Assembly (NCBI RefSeq): GCF_029717145.1
Contig: NZ_CP099222.1
Coordinates: 2,480,001 to 2,544,000 of the forward strand
Source of the DNA: Citrobacter freundii
GTDB lineage: Bacteria; Pseudomonadota; Gammaproteobacteria; Enterobacterales; Enterobacteriaceae
Direction: 5' to 3'
DNA length: 64,000 bases
In this document: positions 27,590-35,984 of the stretch, piece after piece
Layout of the letters: each line of letters opens with the position of its first letter
How positions within the stretch are numbered: the first letter of the stretch is position 1
Notes under the pieces: generated by a model
Told to the model about the DNA's origin: nothing
The model's input: the letters and a program-made list of their open reading frames with translations, nothing else
Databases searched by the model: none
Made by a program: the position numbers and the translations under genes

Positions 27590-27850
27590 TTAGTGCTTAT
27601 CCTCTCCGCCAAGGAAATAGATCCCAAGCGGGATTGCCAGCAGAATAGTAAACACCATACTGTAGACGCCAATCATTGCCGATTGGATGGCATACATGGA
27701 AGCCGTCCAGTCAGACAGCGGGATATTGTACTGCTCAATCACCCCACCGATAGTGGCACGCGTCACCACCGATGCGGCGATGATAAACACCCCAAGCAGA
27801 CACAACAGAAATTTTCTTCCCTTAGCTGTCTTCAGCTTAGCCATGATCAT
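27590..27850 (-). CDS. ynaJ: YnaJ, DUF2534 membrane protein
   Basis: An 86-residue inner-membrane protein with two predicted helices (about 14-33 and 54-79). It matches E. coli YnaJ (MIMAKLKTAKG start). Function unknown. ATG 27850 is preferred over farther upstream codons because it gives the E. coli-like N-terminus. It converges with uspE and is divergent from ynaI. Confidence 0.92.
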   Translation of the reverse strand: MIMAKLKTAKGRKFLLCLLGVFIIAASVVTRATIGGVIEQYNIPLSDWTASMYAIQSAMIGVYSMVFTILLAIPLGIYFLGGEDKH

Positions 27851-28024
27851 AGTCTCGTCCTTTTCTTGTGCAGATGAAAATATTGTCACTTTGCAATAAC
27901 AATACCATGACATCAACTCACTGTCTGCTACATAAACTGCCTACGGGGTTGACACCCGCGTTATTCAACTGAAAATAGCGCTAATTGTATTATTTCTATC
28001 TCCTCATGATGAATGATATGACAG

Positions 28025-28055
28025 CCTGTTACAGGTAAAATACCTGAGGATCAGG
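28025..28055. promoter_or_regulatory. Interlocked palindromes upstream of ynaI
   Basis: Three overlapping inverted repeats share arms: CCTGT-T-ACAGG (28025-28035), CAGGTA-AAA-TACCTG (28032-28046) and CCTGA-GGA-TCAGG (28043-28055). They lie 45-75 bases before ynaI. They could be a cluster of operators or alternative RNA hairpins. Confidence 0.4.
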
Positions 28056-28099
28056 ATGTCAGATGATATTTTGCTAACACGGAGTAGCCAGGGAGAATC

Positions 28100-29131
28100 A
28101 TGATCGCTAAATTGTTTATGAATAATGCCTTTAATCTGACGGTCATTCTCAGTTGCTGTGCAGCATTAGTGCTGATGAGCGTCTGGTTTCATCGTAGTGA
28201 AAAACACTGCAAAGGATTTATATTCCACGCGGCGCAGTTTTTCGTCTATGCCATTATTATCGGTACGTTTGGCAGCATCGCCAATAACGTTATCGACAGC
28301 TATAAACTGACATTTGTCTCGCCCAGCGTGGTCGATTTTCTTTGTACCTCGTTGATTGCATTGATTTTAACCACAAAGCTCTTTCTGGTGATTAACCAGT
28401 TTGAAAAAACGCAGATCAACAAAGGCCGGGACATTACCAGTGCGCGGATCCTGTCGCGTATTATTAAGATTACGATCGTCGTCGCCATCGTTTTACTGTA
28501 TGGCGAGCATTTTGGTATGAGCCTGTCTGGCCTGTTAACCTTCGGCGGTATCGGTGGTATTGCTGTCGGTATGGCGGGGAAAGATATTCTGAGCAATTTC
28601 TTCTCAGGTATCATGCTGTATTTTGACAGACCGTTCAGCATCGGTGACTGGATCCGCTCCCCGGACAGAAACATCGAAGGTACGGTGACCGAAATTGGCT
28701 GGCGGATGACCAAAATAAACACCTTCGATCATCGTCCCCTGTATGTGCCCAATTCGATTTTCTCATCAATTAGCGTAGAAAACCCGGGCAGGATGAGCAA
28801 TCGACGGATAAAAACGGTGATCGGGTTGCGGTATGAGGATGCCGATAAAATAAGCACGATTGTCGATGCGATCAGACAAATGCTGCAAAATCACCCTGGA
28901 ATTGACCAGAAGCAGACCCTACTGGTCTACTTTAATGAGTTTGCCGATTCGTCGCTGAATATTATGGTTTACTGCTTCACCAAGACAACCGTGTGGCAGG
29001 AGTGGCTTGCCGTACAGCAAGATGTTTATTTGAAAATTATCACCCTGGTCCAGGAAAACGGCGCTGACTTTGCTTTCCCCAGCCAGACGCTGTATATGGA
29101 CAATCCTCAGCCTCAGGCTTCTGCTCATTAA
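28100..29131 (+). CDS. ynaI: YnaI, MscS-family mechanosensitive channel
   Basis: A 343-residue inner-membrane channel protein of the MscS family with five predicted membrane helices, longer than the three of MscS. The pore helix and its end are seen in [21 protein letters not shown] (about 146-166), followed by the conserved [20 protein letters not shown]. coli YnaI (MscMK) has small conductance and protects against hypo-osmotic shock. Length equals the E. coli protein. GGGAGAATC precedes the ATG. Confidence 0.95.
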   Translation: MIAKLFMNNAFNLTVILSCCAALVLMSVWFHRSEKHCKGFIFHAAQFFVYAIIIGTFGSIANNVIDSYKLTFVSPSVVDFLCTSLIALILTTKLFLVINQFEKTQINKGRDITSARILSRIIKITIVVAIVLLYGEHFGMSLSGLLTFGGIGGIAVGMAGKDILSNFFSGIMLYFDRPFSIGDWIRSPDRNIEGTVTEIGWRMTKINTFDHRPLYVPNSIFSSISVENPGRMSNRRIKTVIGLRYEDADKISTIVDAIRQMLQNHPGIDQKQTLLVYFNEFADSSLNIMVYCFTKTTVWQEWLAVQQDVYLKIITLVQENGADFAFPSQTLYMDNPQPQASAH

Positions 29132-29141
29132 AAGGCATAAG

Positions 29142-29161
29142 GCGCGGAACCCCGCGTCTTA
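29142..29161 (+). terminator. Hairpin after ynaI
   Basis: GGCGCGG pairs with CCGCGTC (one G-T pair), 11 bases after the ynaI stop. A short T-rich stretch follows; strength is uncertain. Confidence 0.5.
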
Positions 29162-29276
29162 TTAGTCTATCAATCAGGGAAGTTGGTTGTATTCTTCGTC
29201 GGCCACGGGTTCCAGGCATTCGTTCGAGGCGCCTGGAGCCGGGATTTCCACCGCGATATGCGCAAACCAACTCGCG

Positions 29277-29660
29277 TTATGCAACAATCTCAATTAAATT
29301 GCCGTCGGGATCGTGAATGACCGCTTCGTAATAGCCATCTCCAGTGGTACGCGGACCGGAGACGAGGATCCCCTGCTGTTTGGCGCGCATTGATATTGAG
29401 TCGACGTTCTCTACCCCACCAACAGAGATCGCCAGATGTACCCACCCGGTGGTGTTATTGTCGGGCACCACCTGGCTCAGGCTGGGTTTAGTCATTAACT
29501 CAATCGCAATACTCTCGCCAATTTTGACAAAATAGGATTCAAACCCGGGATTAGTTTTACTGGCGTATTTTTCGTTAATCTCACCGCCAAAAAAGGTGAC
29601 CCAGAAACGGGCCTGCCGCTCGAGATCCTGTGTCCACAGCGCCATATGTGCAATCTTCAT
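29277..29660 (-). CDS. VOC (glyoxalase/dioxygenase) family protein
   Basis: A 127-residue protein with the paired beta-alpha-beta-beta-beta units of the vicinal oxygen chelate fold: MKIAHMALWTQDLERQARFW at the start, GWVHLAISV in the middle and YYEAVIHDPDGNLIEIV at the end. H6, H79 or so, and the last Glu would hold a metal. Relatives include glyoxalase I, dioxygenases and fosfomycin or bleomycin resistance proteins; substrate unknown. ATG 29660 was chosen over GTG 29663. It is divergent from a DeoR-type regulator that may control it. It is not in the E. coli K-12 locus. Confidence 0.82.
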   Translation of the reverse strand: MKIAHMALWTQDLERQARFWVTFFGGEINEKYASKTNPGFESYFVKIGESIAIELMTKPSLSQVVPDNNTTGWVHLAISVGGVENVDSISMRAKQQGILVSGPRTTGDGYYEAVIHDPDGNLIEIVA

Positions 29661-29764
29661 CACCTGCCTCTCTCAAACACGCCCATTAAGGGACATTGAC
29701 AATACCAGTCATAATGCACGATCATGATTATTATTGCTCGATGTTTATTTTACCAGGAGTTTTT

Positions 29765-30535
29765 ATGCTCGATTATGCTGCATTCCCGGAACAACGTCAG
29801 TCGCTGATTTATCAAATCCTGCAGGAAAACGGTAGGGTTGTCTGTTCCGAGCTTGCCGGTCGACTCGGCGTGTCAGAACACACAATTCGTCGGGATTTGC
29901 ATGAGCTAAGTAAAGAAGGTGTCTGCAAAAAAGTGTACGGTGGCGCCGTCATTTCTTTGCCGGAATCTGAAGATATGTCGGTGAGGAAAACGAAAAATAC
30001 GGCGAAAAAGAGTAGCCTCGCGCAACGCTGTGCCCGACTGGTCAAATCCGGCAGCTGTATCTTTATTGATAGCGGAACCACCAATCTGGCGATGGCTGAA
30101 GCGTTACCCGCCGAGCTTGCTTTGACCGTTGTGACTAATTCTCCGGAAATAGCCACCGCTCTGCTCAAGAAACCGTTGTACGATGTCATAATCCTCGGTG
30201 GCCCGATACAGCGCTCATCCGGTGGAAGTGTAGGCACCACCGCGATAACCCAGGTGCAGGGCATTTTGTTTGACCAGGGATTTATTGGCGGCTGCGCAAT
30301 GGCACCGGAATCCGGTTTAACCGGGTTTGACTATGCCGACTGTGAGTTCAAGAGAGCGGTGATTAAGCAGTGCAATGAAACCATTGTCGCGCTGACGGCA
30401 GATAAGATCCCCGCAGTGGCCCGATATGTGGTCGCTCAGAGCAGCGAAATCGATGTGATAGTGGTAGAGGAAAACATAAGCAAACAGTATGGCACCGCTT
30501 TTCAGGCGCACGACATCCGGATTTATACCGTGTAA
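29765..30535 (+). CDS. DeoR-family transcriptional regulator
   Basis: A 256-residue regulator. The N-terminal winged helix-turn-helix reads RQSLIYQILQENGRVVCSEL then AGRLGVSEHTIRRDLHELSK and KVYGGAV. The C-terminal sugar-phosphate isomerase-like domain has FIDSGTTNLAMAEAL and the conserved TNSPEIATAL and GFIGGCA. Members sense phosphosugars or related metabolites. ATG 29765 has AGGAG 5 bases upstream; the frame opens earlier at 29696 without one. It is divergent from the VOC gene with a 104-base shared region. The effector is unknown. Confidence 0.9.
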   Translation: MLDYAAFPEQRQSLIYQILQENGRVVCSELAGRLGVSEHTIRRDLHELSKEGVCKKVYGGAVISLPESEDMSVRKTKNTAKKSSLAQRCARLVKSGSCIFIDSGTTNLAMAEALPAELALTVVTNSPEIATALLKKPLYDVIILGGPIQRSSGGSVGTTAITQVQGILFDQGFIGGCAMAPESGLTGFDYADCEFKRAVIKQCNETIVALTADKIPAVARYVVAQSSEIDVIVVEENISKQYGTAFQAHDIRIYTV

Positions 30536-30551
30536 CGCTCTCTCTGTGACG

Positions 30552-30833
30552 TCAACGAGTCACAGAGGCAAATAGCACAGTGCTAAATTTTGCCCCTGCC
30601 GTTAACGCGGTGATGGCTGACAGGTAATCCAGACGAATGTTTTGCGGACTTTCCTGCCTTTCAACCACCAAATACTCCTCTTTACCTGCCGTTGTTCGTG
30701 TCGTCACGGCTCTGGCATCAAAGACTGTGCCGTCGGTGAGCACAATACGCAGCATATAGCGGTATAAGCAGGCGATCTCCAGATAATCATGAAGGTCGCA
30801 ATCAACAGGGTGATACTTTTCTGTGGAATACAT
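30552..30833 (-). CDS. Rof (YaeO)-like Rho-binding antiterminator
   Basis: A 93-residue protein with the Rho-binding antiterminator fold: YHPVDCDLHDYLEIACLYRY, then VLTDGTVFDARAVTTRTTAG and EYLVVE. E. coli Rof binds Rho and blocks transcription termination; it keeps the motif INCDDYDNLELAC, which aligns with VDCDLHDYLEIAC here. This looks like a second Rof paralogue, since rof itself lies near rnhB in E. coli. ATG 30833 was chosen over 30881 because the conserved domain then starts at once and AGGGG lies upstream. The C-terminal tail is longer than in Rof. Confidence 0.8.
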   Translation of the reverse strand: MYSTEKYHPVDCDLHDYLEIACLYRYMLRIVLTDGTVFDARAVTTRTTAGKEEYLVVERQESPQNIRLDYLSAITALTAGAKFSTVLFASVTR

Positions 30834-30898
30834 AACGGCCCCTGACCATTCGATCGGATGTTCGGGAAATTGCCCGCGCAACGCCCCGAACGCTTGTG

Positions 30899-31129
30899 TT
30901 ATTTCAAGGCTTCGATAGGTGCGCCGAAGTTGATATGCAGCACATTGCCATCGATGACCAACGCCGGAACAGACTTCACGCCAGTCAACTCAGCCTCTGC
31001 CACCCGAGCAGGCTGTTCTCCCAGGTGAATGACATCAACCTCCACATCAGGGGACAGATGTTGTAGCAGCGTTTGTTCTGCGGATACGCACACCGGGCAA
31101 CCAGCATGATAAAACCGGGCTTTGCTCAT
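30899..31129 (-). CDS. Small thioredoxin-like protein (CPVC motif)
   Basis: A 76-residue minimal thioredoxin or glutaredoxin fold. The redox motif is C11-P-V-C14 (FYHAGCPVC), and the cis-Pro loop is SVPALVIDG near 54. It is cytosolic, without signal peptide. AGGAGAG lies before ATG 31129. It is divergent from a Cys-rich MarR regulator, and a palindromic operator lies in between, so the pair probably forms a self-controlled redox unit. Confidence 0.85.
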   Translation of the reverse strand: MSKARFYHAGCPVCVSAEQTLLQHLSPDVEVDVIHLGEQPARVAEAELTGVKSVPALVIDGNVLHINFGAPIEALK

Positions 31130-31148
31130 AATATCTCTCCTGTGAATT

Positions 31149-31169
31149 ATAGTATCGATTCGATACTAT
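31149..31169. promoter_or_regulatory. Perfect MarR-type operator O1
   Basis: ATAGTATCGA and TCGATACTAT flank one central T, a perfect 10+10 palindrome, 20 bases before the thioredoxin-like gene and 76 before the marR-type gene. Size and symmetry fit a MarR dimer site. Confidence 0.85.
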
Positions 31170-31203
31170 AATTTATACTACGATAGATTTAGACTTTGTC
31201 AAT

Positions 31204-31224
31204 ATAGTTTTTAGTCGATACTAT
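31204..31224. promoter_or_regulatory. Second MarR-type operator O2
   Basis: The right half TCGATACTAT is identical to O1; the left half starts ATAGT and is then degenerate. The length is again 21 bases. It lies just upstream of the ribosome site of the marR-type gene, where binding would block its own transcription. Confidence 0.75.
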
Positions 31225-31244
31225 ATGCCGAGGAGGATTTTGTT

Positions 31245-31805
31245 ATGCACGATATGTCACTTTTCGACGTTATGGACAGGCTTTCTAGCCTGATGCGGAT
31301 GTGGTTTCGCCAGCATCCATTACTGTCGGAGCTGCAACCAGTACAGCTCAGCGCGTTAATGTATCTGGCGCGCTGCAACCGCTATTCCAATACGCCGCTC
31401 GGCGTGACGGATTACCTCGGTCTCACCAAAGGTACGGTATCCCAGTCGCTTAAGCTTCTGGAAACCAAAGGGTTGATCGTGCGCAAGCAGGATGATCGCG
31501 ATAAACGCAGCGTTCATCTGCAGTTAACTGAGTCAGCCAACATCTTACTGGATGCGCTGCTTCCCCCCACATTTTTAGTGGCAGGCGAATCGGCAATGGG
31601 TGAACGCGCGACGCAGCTAAAAGAACTGTTGTTCGAACTACTAAGAGAAATTCAGCGGACCCACAATGTGCCAGGCTTTGGTCTGTGCCATAGCTGTCGG
31701 TTTCACCAAAAAATAAAGGGTCAGGGATTTTGTAATCTGACGAAAGAGGTGTTGAGTGAAGATGATTCAATGCTGATTTGCCGGGAGCACCAGCCCCCGG
31801 AATAA
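31245..31805 (+). CDS. MarR-family regulator with Cys-rich tail
   Basis: A 186-residue regulator. The winged helix-turn-helix is at about 35-105 (NTPLGVTDYLGLTKGTVSQS, then KLLETKGLIVRKQDDRDKRS). The C-terminal tail carries four cysteines (CHSC, then FCNL and ICREH), suggesting a metal or Fe-S site or a redox switch. AGGAGG lies 8 bases before ATG 31245. It is divergent from a mini-thioredoxin with two shared operators, so it probably represses both. The signal may be an oxidant or metal (inference). Confidence 0.88.
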   Translation: MHDMSLFDVMDRLSSLMRMWFRQHPLLSELQPVQLSALMYLARCNRYSNTPLGVTDYLGLTKGTVSQSLKLLETKGLIVRKQDDRDKRSVHLQLTESANILLDALLPPTFLVAGESAMGERATQLKELLFELLREIQRTHNVPGFGLCHSCRFHQKIKGQGFCNLTKEVLSEDDSMLICREHQPPE

Positions 31806-31847
31806 CAGGAAAAGGCTGGCACGAAAATTCCCCAGCCGATACCAGAT

Positions 31848-33461
31848 TTAATGCTTCTCAATATACATGCTGCGGCTGTATGCCACATCTTCAGGGTTGG
31901 TAATCGGATACCCCTTCAGCCATGGCTTAATTAAACGACCATTGGTGTACTGATAAATCGGAGCAATTGGCGCCTGCTCCATCAGTATTTTTTCTGCCGC
32001 ATTATAGTCCGCATTACGGGCTTTTTCGGTGCTTTCCATCGTGGCCTGGGTCAACACTTTATCGTACGCGGGATTATTAAACCGCGAAATATTGCCTGTG
32101 TGAGTCGAGGTTAATAACGACAGGAAGGTAGACGGCTCATTGTAATCCCCCACCCAGGAAGCGCGGATAACATCGAAATTACCGGTATTACGACTGTCGA
32201 TGTAGGTTTTCCACTCCTGGTTTTGCAACCTCACATCAACGCCCAAGTTTTTTTTCCACATTGACGCGACGGCGATGGCAATCTTCTGATGGTTTTCTGA
32301 CGTATTATACAACAGCGTCAGATTTAGCGGTTTTTGTGGTCCATAGCCTGCCGCACGCAGCAGCGTCTTCGCCTGCGCGTTCAGCTCTTCCTGACTCATT
32401 TGCTCAAACGGTGAAGGTTCAGGCGTAAATCCCGCCGTGACATCCGGGGTAAAATGCCAGGCTGGTTTTTCGCCGGTTCCGAGGACTTTTTCCGCCATCA
32501 GACGACGATCGATAGTCATGCTGAGCGCCAGACGCACGCGTGAATCAGCCGTCGGGCCTTTCTGGGTGTTAAACGCATAATAATAGGTGCCGAGCTGCGG
32601 CGGGGTATAAACCTGTCCCGGAATATCCTTCAGTAGTTTCTGATACATGTTTTTCGGGAAGGATTCCGTAATATCAATATCGCCAGCCAGATAACGTTTT
32701 GTTGCCGCAGATTCCTGGTTAATCGGCAGGAAGGTGACTTTTTGCAGCACGGTATTGGCGTTATCCCAATAATGCGTATTCGGTACCACCACCAATTTTT
32801 CGTTAACCACGCGGTCTTTTAATACATACGCGCCGTTACCGATTAAATGACCCGGTCTCGTCCACTCTTTACCGCTTTCAACATTGGCTTTCTGTACCGG
32901 ATAAAACGCAAAGTTAGCCGTTAAATTTGCAAACCACGGCAGCGGTTTATCCAGCTGAATTCTTAAGGTGCGGGCATCTACCGCGCTAACGCCCAGCGTA
33001 TCGGGAGTGGCTTTACCATCGATAATCGACTGCGCATTATTGATCCCGGCTAGCGCCGCAAACCAGGCAAACGGAGACAGTGTTTTCGGATCAACCAGAC
33101 GCTGCCAGCTGTAAACAAAATCTTGTGCCGTTACCGGCGTACCATCGGCCCATTTGGCATTATCACGCAGCGTAAACGTCCAGACACGGTTATCGTTACT
33201 CTTCCACTGGGTGGCAACGCCAGGCACAATTTCGCCCTTTTCGTTTTGGTTAACCAGCCCTTCAAATAAATCACGAATGACCTGAATTTCTGGTAACCCC
33301 ACAGCCTTGGCCGGATCGAGCGAGGCCGGTTCATCTTTGATATGACGCACCAGTTCTTGTTTCTCTGCCAGTACCGTACCGCTGGGTACATCCGCAGCCC
33401 AGGACAAGGAAATGCTGCTAACCAACAGCGCACAACAGGTTACTGGAACAGAATGCCGCAT
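31848..33461 (-). CDS. mppA: MppA, murein tripeptide-binding protein
   Basis: A 537-residue periplasmic solute-binding protein of the OppA family, the same length as E. coli MppA. Signal peptide MRHSVPVTCCALLVSSISLS then WA. It binds L-Ala-gamma-D-Glu-meso-DAP and hands it to the Opp membrane complex for cell-wall recycling. The family signature ending LPINQESAATKRYLAGDIDI is clear. In this window it is next to mpaA and ycjG, which cut and epimerise the same peptide; the ycjY/pgrR genes found between mppA and mpaA in E. coli are absent. Confidence 0.96.
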   Translation of the reverse strand: MRHSVPVTCCALLVSSISLSWAADVPSGTVLAEKQELVRHIKDEPASLDPAKAVGLPEIQVIRDLFEGLVNQNEKGEIVPGVATQWKSNDNRVWTFTLRDNAKWADGTPVTAQDFVYSWQRLVDPKTLSPFAWFAALAGINNAQSIIDGKATPDTLGVSAVDARTLRIQLDKPLPWFANLTANFAFYPVQKANVESGKEWTRPGHLIGNGAYVLKDRVVNEKLVVVPNTHYWDNANTVLQKVTFLPINQESAATKRYLAGDIDITESFPKNMYQKLLKDIPGQVYTPPQLGTYYYAFNTQKGPTADSRVRLALSMTIDRRLMAEKVLGTGEKPAWHFTPDVTAGFTPEPSPFEQMSQEELNAQAKTLLRAAGYGPQKPLNLTLLYNTSENHQKIAIAVASMWKKNLGVDVRLQNQEWKTYIDSRNTGNFDVIRASWVGDYNEPSTFLSLLTSTHTGNISRFNNPAYDKVLTQATMESTEKARNADYNAAEKILMEQAPIAPIYQYTNGRLIKPWLKGYPITNPEDVAYSRSMYIEKH

Positions 33462-33645
33462 AAGATACCCTCAAATCTGGCCATTAAGTGAATGTGTAAT
33501 TATTTGTATCGCCAGCAGGAAATGCAATTAACTTCGGACAAGAAAGTGATATTACACCTGAAAAGATAAGTGTGTGAAAACGATTTGATTATCCATACAT
33601 TTTGCACAACACTGCGAATAACAATTTATGCATTCAGAGATGACT

Positions 33646-34374
33646 ATGACCGTTACCCGTCCCCGTGCCGAGCGCGGCGCATTTCCGCCAGGAACCGAAT
33701 ATTACGGACGTTCACTCTTAGGTGCCCCGTTAATTTGGTTTCCCGCGCCGGCAGCCGATCGTGATAGTGGACTCATTCTGGCGGGTACCCACGGTGACGA
33801 AAACGCATCAATTGTCACGCTATCCTGCGCCTTGCGTACGCTTACCCCTTCCCTGCGCCGTCACCACGTGGTACTGGCGGTAAACCCTGACGGGTGTCAG
33901 CTCGGCCTGCGCGCCAATGCTAACGGGGTTGATCTCAATCGTAATTTCCCGGCAGCAAACTGGAAAGCAGGTGAAACTGTCTATCGCTGGAATAGCAGTG
34001 CAGAACAACGCGATGTCGTGCTGTTGACGGGGGACCATCCGGGTTCCGAACCGGAAACCCAGGCGCTGTGTCAGTTGATTCACCGCATTCATCCCGCCTG
34101 GGTGGTCTCATTTCACGACCCGCTGGCATGCATTGAGGATCCGAGGCACAGCGAACTGGGCGAGTGGCTGGCACGAGGGTTCGAACTCCCCCTCGTCACC
34201 AGCGTGGGTTATGAAACACCGGGGTCTTTCGGCAGTTGGTGTGCCGATCTGAACTTGCACTGCATTACCGCAGAGTTCCCGCCCATCTCTTCAGATGAAG
34301 CCAGCGAAAAATACCTGCTGGCGATGTCCAATTTGCTGCGCTGGCACCCTAAAGATGGAGTTGCCCGGTCGTAA
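33646..34374 (+). CDS. mpaA: MpaA, murein peptide amidase A
   Basis: A 242-residue cytoplasmic M14-type zinc carboxypeptidase that splits gamma-D-Glu-DAP bonds in recycled murein tripeptide. Zinc ligands appear in GTHGDEN (H and E near 51-54) and in the His of VSFHDP; the catalytic Glu lies in TAEFPP. ATG 33646 gives the E. coli start (MTVTRPRAERGAFPPGTE) and length; ATGs at 33628 and 33640 are in frame. It converges with ycjG and the two 3' ends overlap by 26 bases. Confidence 0.95.
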   Translation: MTVTRPRAERGAFPPGTEYYGRSLLGAPLIWFPAPAADRDSGLILAGTHGDENASIVTLSCALRTLTPSLRRHHVVLAVNPDGCQLGLRANANGVDLNRNFPAANWKAGETVYRWNSSAEQRDVVLLTGDHPGSEPETQALCQLIHRIHPAWVVSFHDPLACIEDPRHSELGEWLARGFELPLVTSVGYETPGSFGSWCADLNLHCITAEFPPISSDEASEKYLLAMSNLLRWHPKDGVARS

Positions 34375-35314
34375 AATGCAGGGCGGGCTGCACATCGTTC
34401 GCAAGCCAGGTCGGGCCGTCGAGATCGGCAAAGCAGACCTGCGGCGTAAGCGGCAAAGCGGCATTGATCGCGCGCGATGTGCACAGCATGCATCCCAGCA
34501 TCAATGCAAAACCCTGTTCTCGGGCTTCGGTCGCCAGCGCCAGTGCTTCCGTCAGGCCACCGGTTTTATCCAGCTTAATGTTCACCATCTCATAGCGTCC
34601 GTGTAGCGCTTTCAGGCTACTGCGGGTATGGCAGCTTTCATCCGCGCAGATGGGCAGCGGATGCACAAAATTCTCCAGCGCGGCATCATCCTGAGCAGGC
34701 AGCGGCTGTTCCAGCATGGCAACACCTAAGTCAGCCAGCAGCTGACAGCGTGCAGCCAGACCTTCGGCACGCCAGGACTCATTGGCATCAACAATCAACG
34801 TCGCATCAGGAACAGCCGAACGAATAGCGACCATACGTTCGCTGATTAAGCGCGCATCCAGTTTGACTTTCAGCAGCGTCGCCCCGTTCTCCCACAGTGC
34901 GGCAGCGCTTGCCGCCATCTGTTCCGGCGGGCCGATCACCACCGTCTGAGCCGTCGTTACCGTTGCATCGAGTTCGACACCGACCTGCTCCACCAGGGTT
35001 TGCTGCTGTTGCCGGGCACTTAAATCCCAAAGCGCGCAGTCGACAGCATTACGTGCGGCACCGGCAGGCAGTAGCTTTTGTAAATCTTCGCGCGTCAGTC
35101 CGTTTTCCAGATGTGGGGCGATACCCATAATTTGCGCCAGTACCGAGGCATCGCTCTCGCCATAGCGAGGATAAGGCGTACACTCGCCAATCCCCTTCAC
35201 GCCGTTTTCTTCCAGTTCGACCACCACCACGTGCGCTTCGGTCCTGCTGCCACGGGCAATTACAAACGGGGTGTGTAACGGCCAGGCTTCCTCATATACC
35301 TTCACTGTTCTCAT
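34349..35314 (-). CDS. ycjG: YcjG (AEE), L-Ala-D/L-Glu epimerase
   Basis: A 321-residue enolase-superfamily enzyme that converts L-Ala-D-Glu to L-Ala-L-Glu in murein peptide recycling. The first base is K of LLKVKLD (near 150), metal ligands are DANESW, EQPLP and ADESC, and the second Lys lies in MVNIKLDKTGG. Length equals the E. coli enzyme. It overlaps mpaA tail to tail and is divergent from tpx. Confidence 0.95.
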   Translation of the reverse strand: MRTVKVYEEAWPLHTPFVIARGSRTEAHVVVVELEENGVKGIGECTPYPRYGESDASVLAQIMGIAPHLENGLTREDLQKLLPAGAARNAVDCALWDLSARQQQQTLVEQVGVELDATVTTAQTVVIGPPEQMAASAAALWENGATLLKVKLDARLISERMVAIRSAVPDATLIVDANESWRAEGLAARCQLLADLGVAMLEQPLPAQDDAALENFVHPLPICADESCHTRSSLKALHGRYEMVNIKLDKTGGLTEALALATEAREQGFALMLGCMLCTSRAINAALPLTPQVCFADLDGPTWLANDVQPALHFTTGQLHL

Positions 35315-35428
35315 TTGTTTTCCTTATGCAGTCCCGGAAGTGGATATCCGCAAATAGCGTTTGCCGTGTTAACTGTTGATGGCATAAACTAACCTCGACG
35401 TTAACTATATGTAAACAGGAAGATAACC

Positions 35429-35935
35429 ATGTCACAAACCGTTCATTTCCAGGGCAACCCGGTTGCCGTTGCCGGCTCCATTCCTCAGGCAGGTAGCAAA
35501 GCGCAGGCTTTTACCCTTGTGGCTAAAGACCTGTCTGACGTTACGCTGGGCCAGTTTGCCGGCAAGCGCAAAGTGCTGAATATTTTCCCAAGCATCGATA
35601 CCGGCGTCTGTGCGGCATCGGTACGTAAGTTTAACCAACTGGCGACAGAAATCGACAATACTGTCGTACTGTGTATTTCAGCCGACCTGCCATTCGCCCA
35701 TTCTCGCTTTTGTGGCGCGGAAGGTCTGAGCAACGTGATCACTCTGTCCACCCTGCGTAACGCGGAATTCCTGAAAAACTACGGCGTTGAAATCGCCGAA
35801 GGCCCACTGAAGGGCCTGGCCGCGCGTGCCGTGGTGGTTATCGACGAGAATGACAACGTCATTTTCAGCCAGCTGGTGAATGAAATCACCAACGAGCCAG
35901 ACTATGCTGCCGCTCTGGACGTACTGAAAGCCTAA
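35429..35935 (+). CDS. tpx: Tpx, thiol peroxidase
   Basis: A 168-residue atypical 2-Cys peroxiredoxin of the periplasm or cytoplasm that reduces lipid and alkyl peroxides with thioredoxin. The peroxidatic Cys is C61 in [13 protein letters not shown] and the resolving Cys is C95 in SRFCGAEG. Length equals E. coli Tpx. AGGAAGATAACC precedes the ATG. A strong terminator follows and is shared with convergent tyrR. Confidence 0.97.
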   Translation: MSQTVHFQGNPVAVAGSIPQAGSKAQAFTLVAKDLSDVTLGQFAGKRKVLNIFPSIDTGVCAASVRKFNQLATEIDNTVVLCISADLPFAHSRFCGAEGLSNVITLSTLRNAEFLKNYGVEIAEGPLKGLAARAVVVIDENDNVIFSQLVNEITNEPDYAAALDVLKA

Positions 35936-35948
35936 GTCGCCCTAAAGC

Positions 35949-35974
35949 AAAAAGCCTCCATTCGGAGGCTTTTT
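35949..35974. terminator. Bidirectional terminator between tpx and tyrR
   Basis: AAAAAGCCTCC and GGAGGCTTTTT form a perfect 11-bp stem around ATTC; both strands end in a T-run. Confidence 0.92.
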
Positions 35975-35984
35975 CATCTACGTA

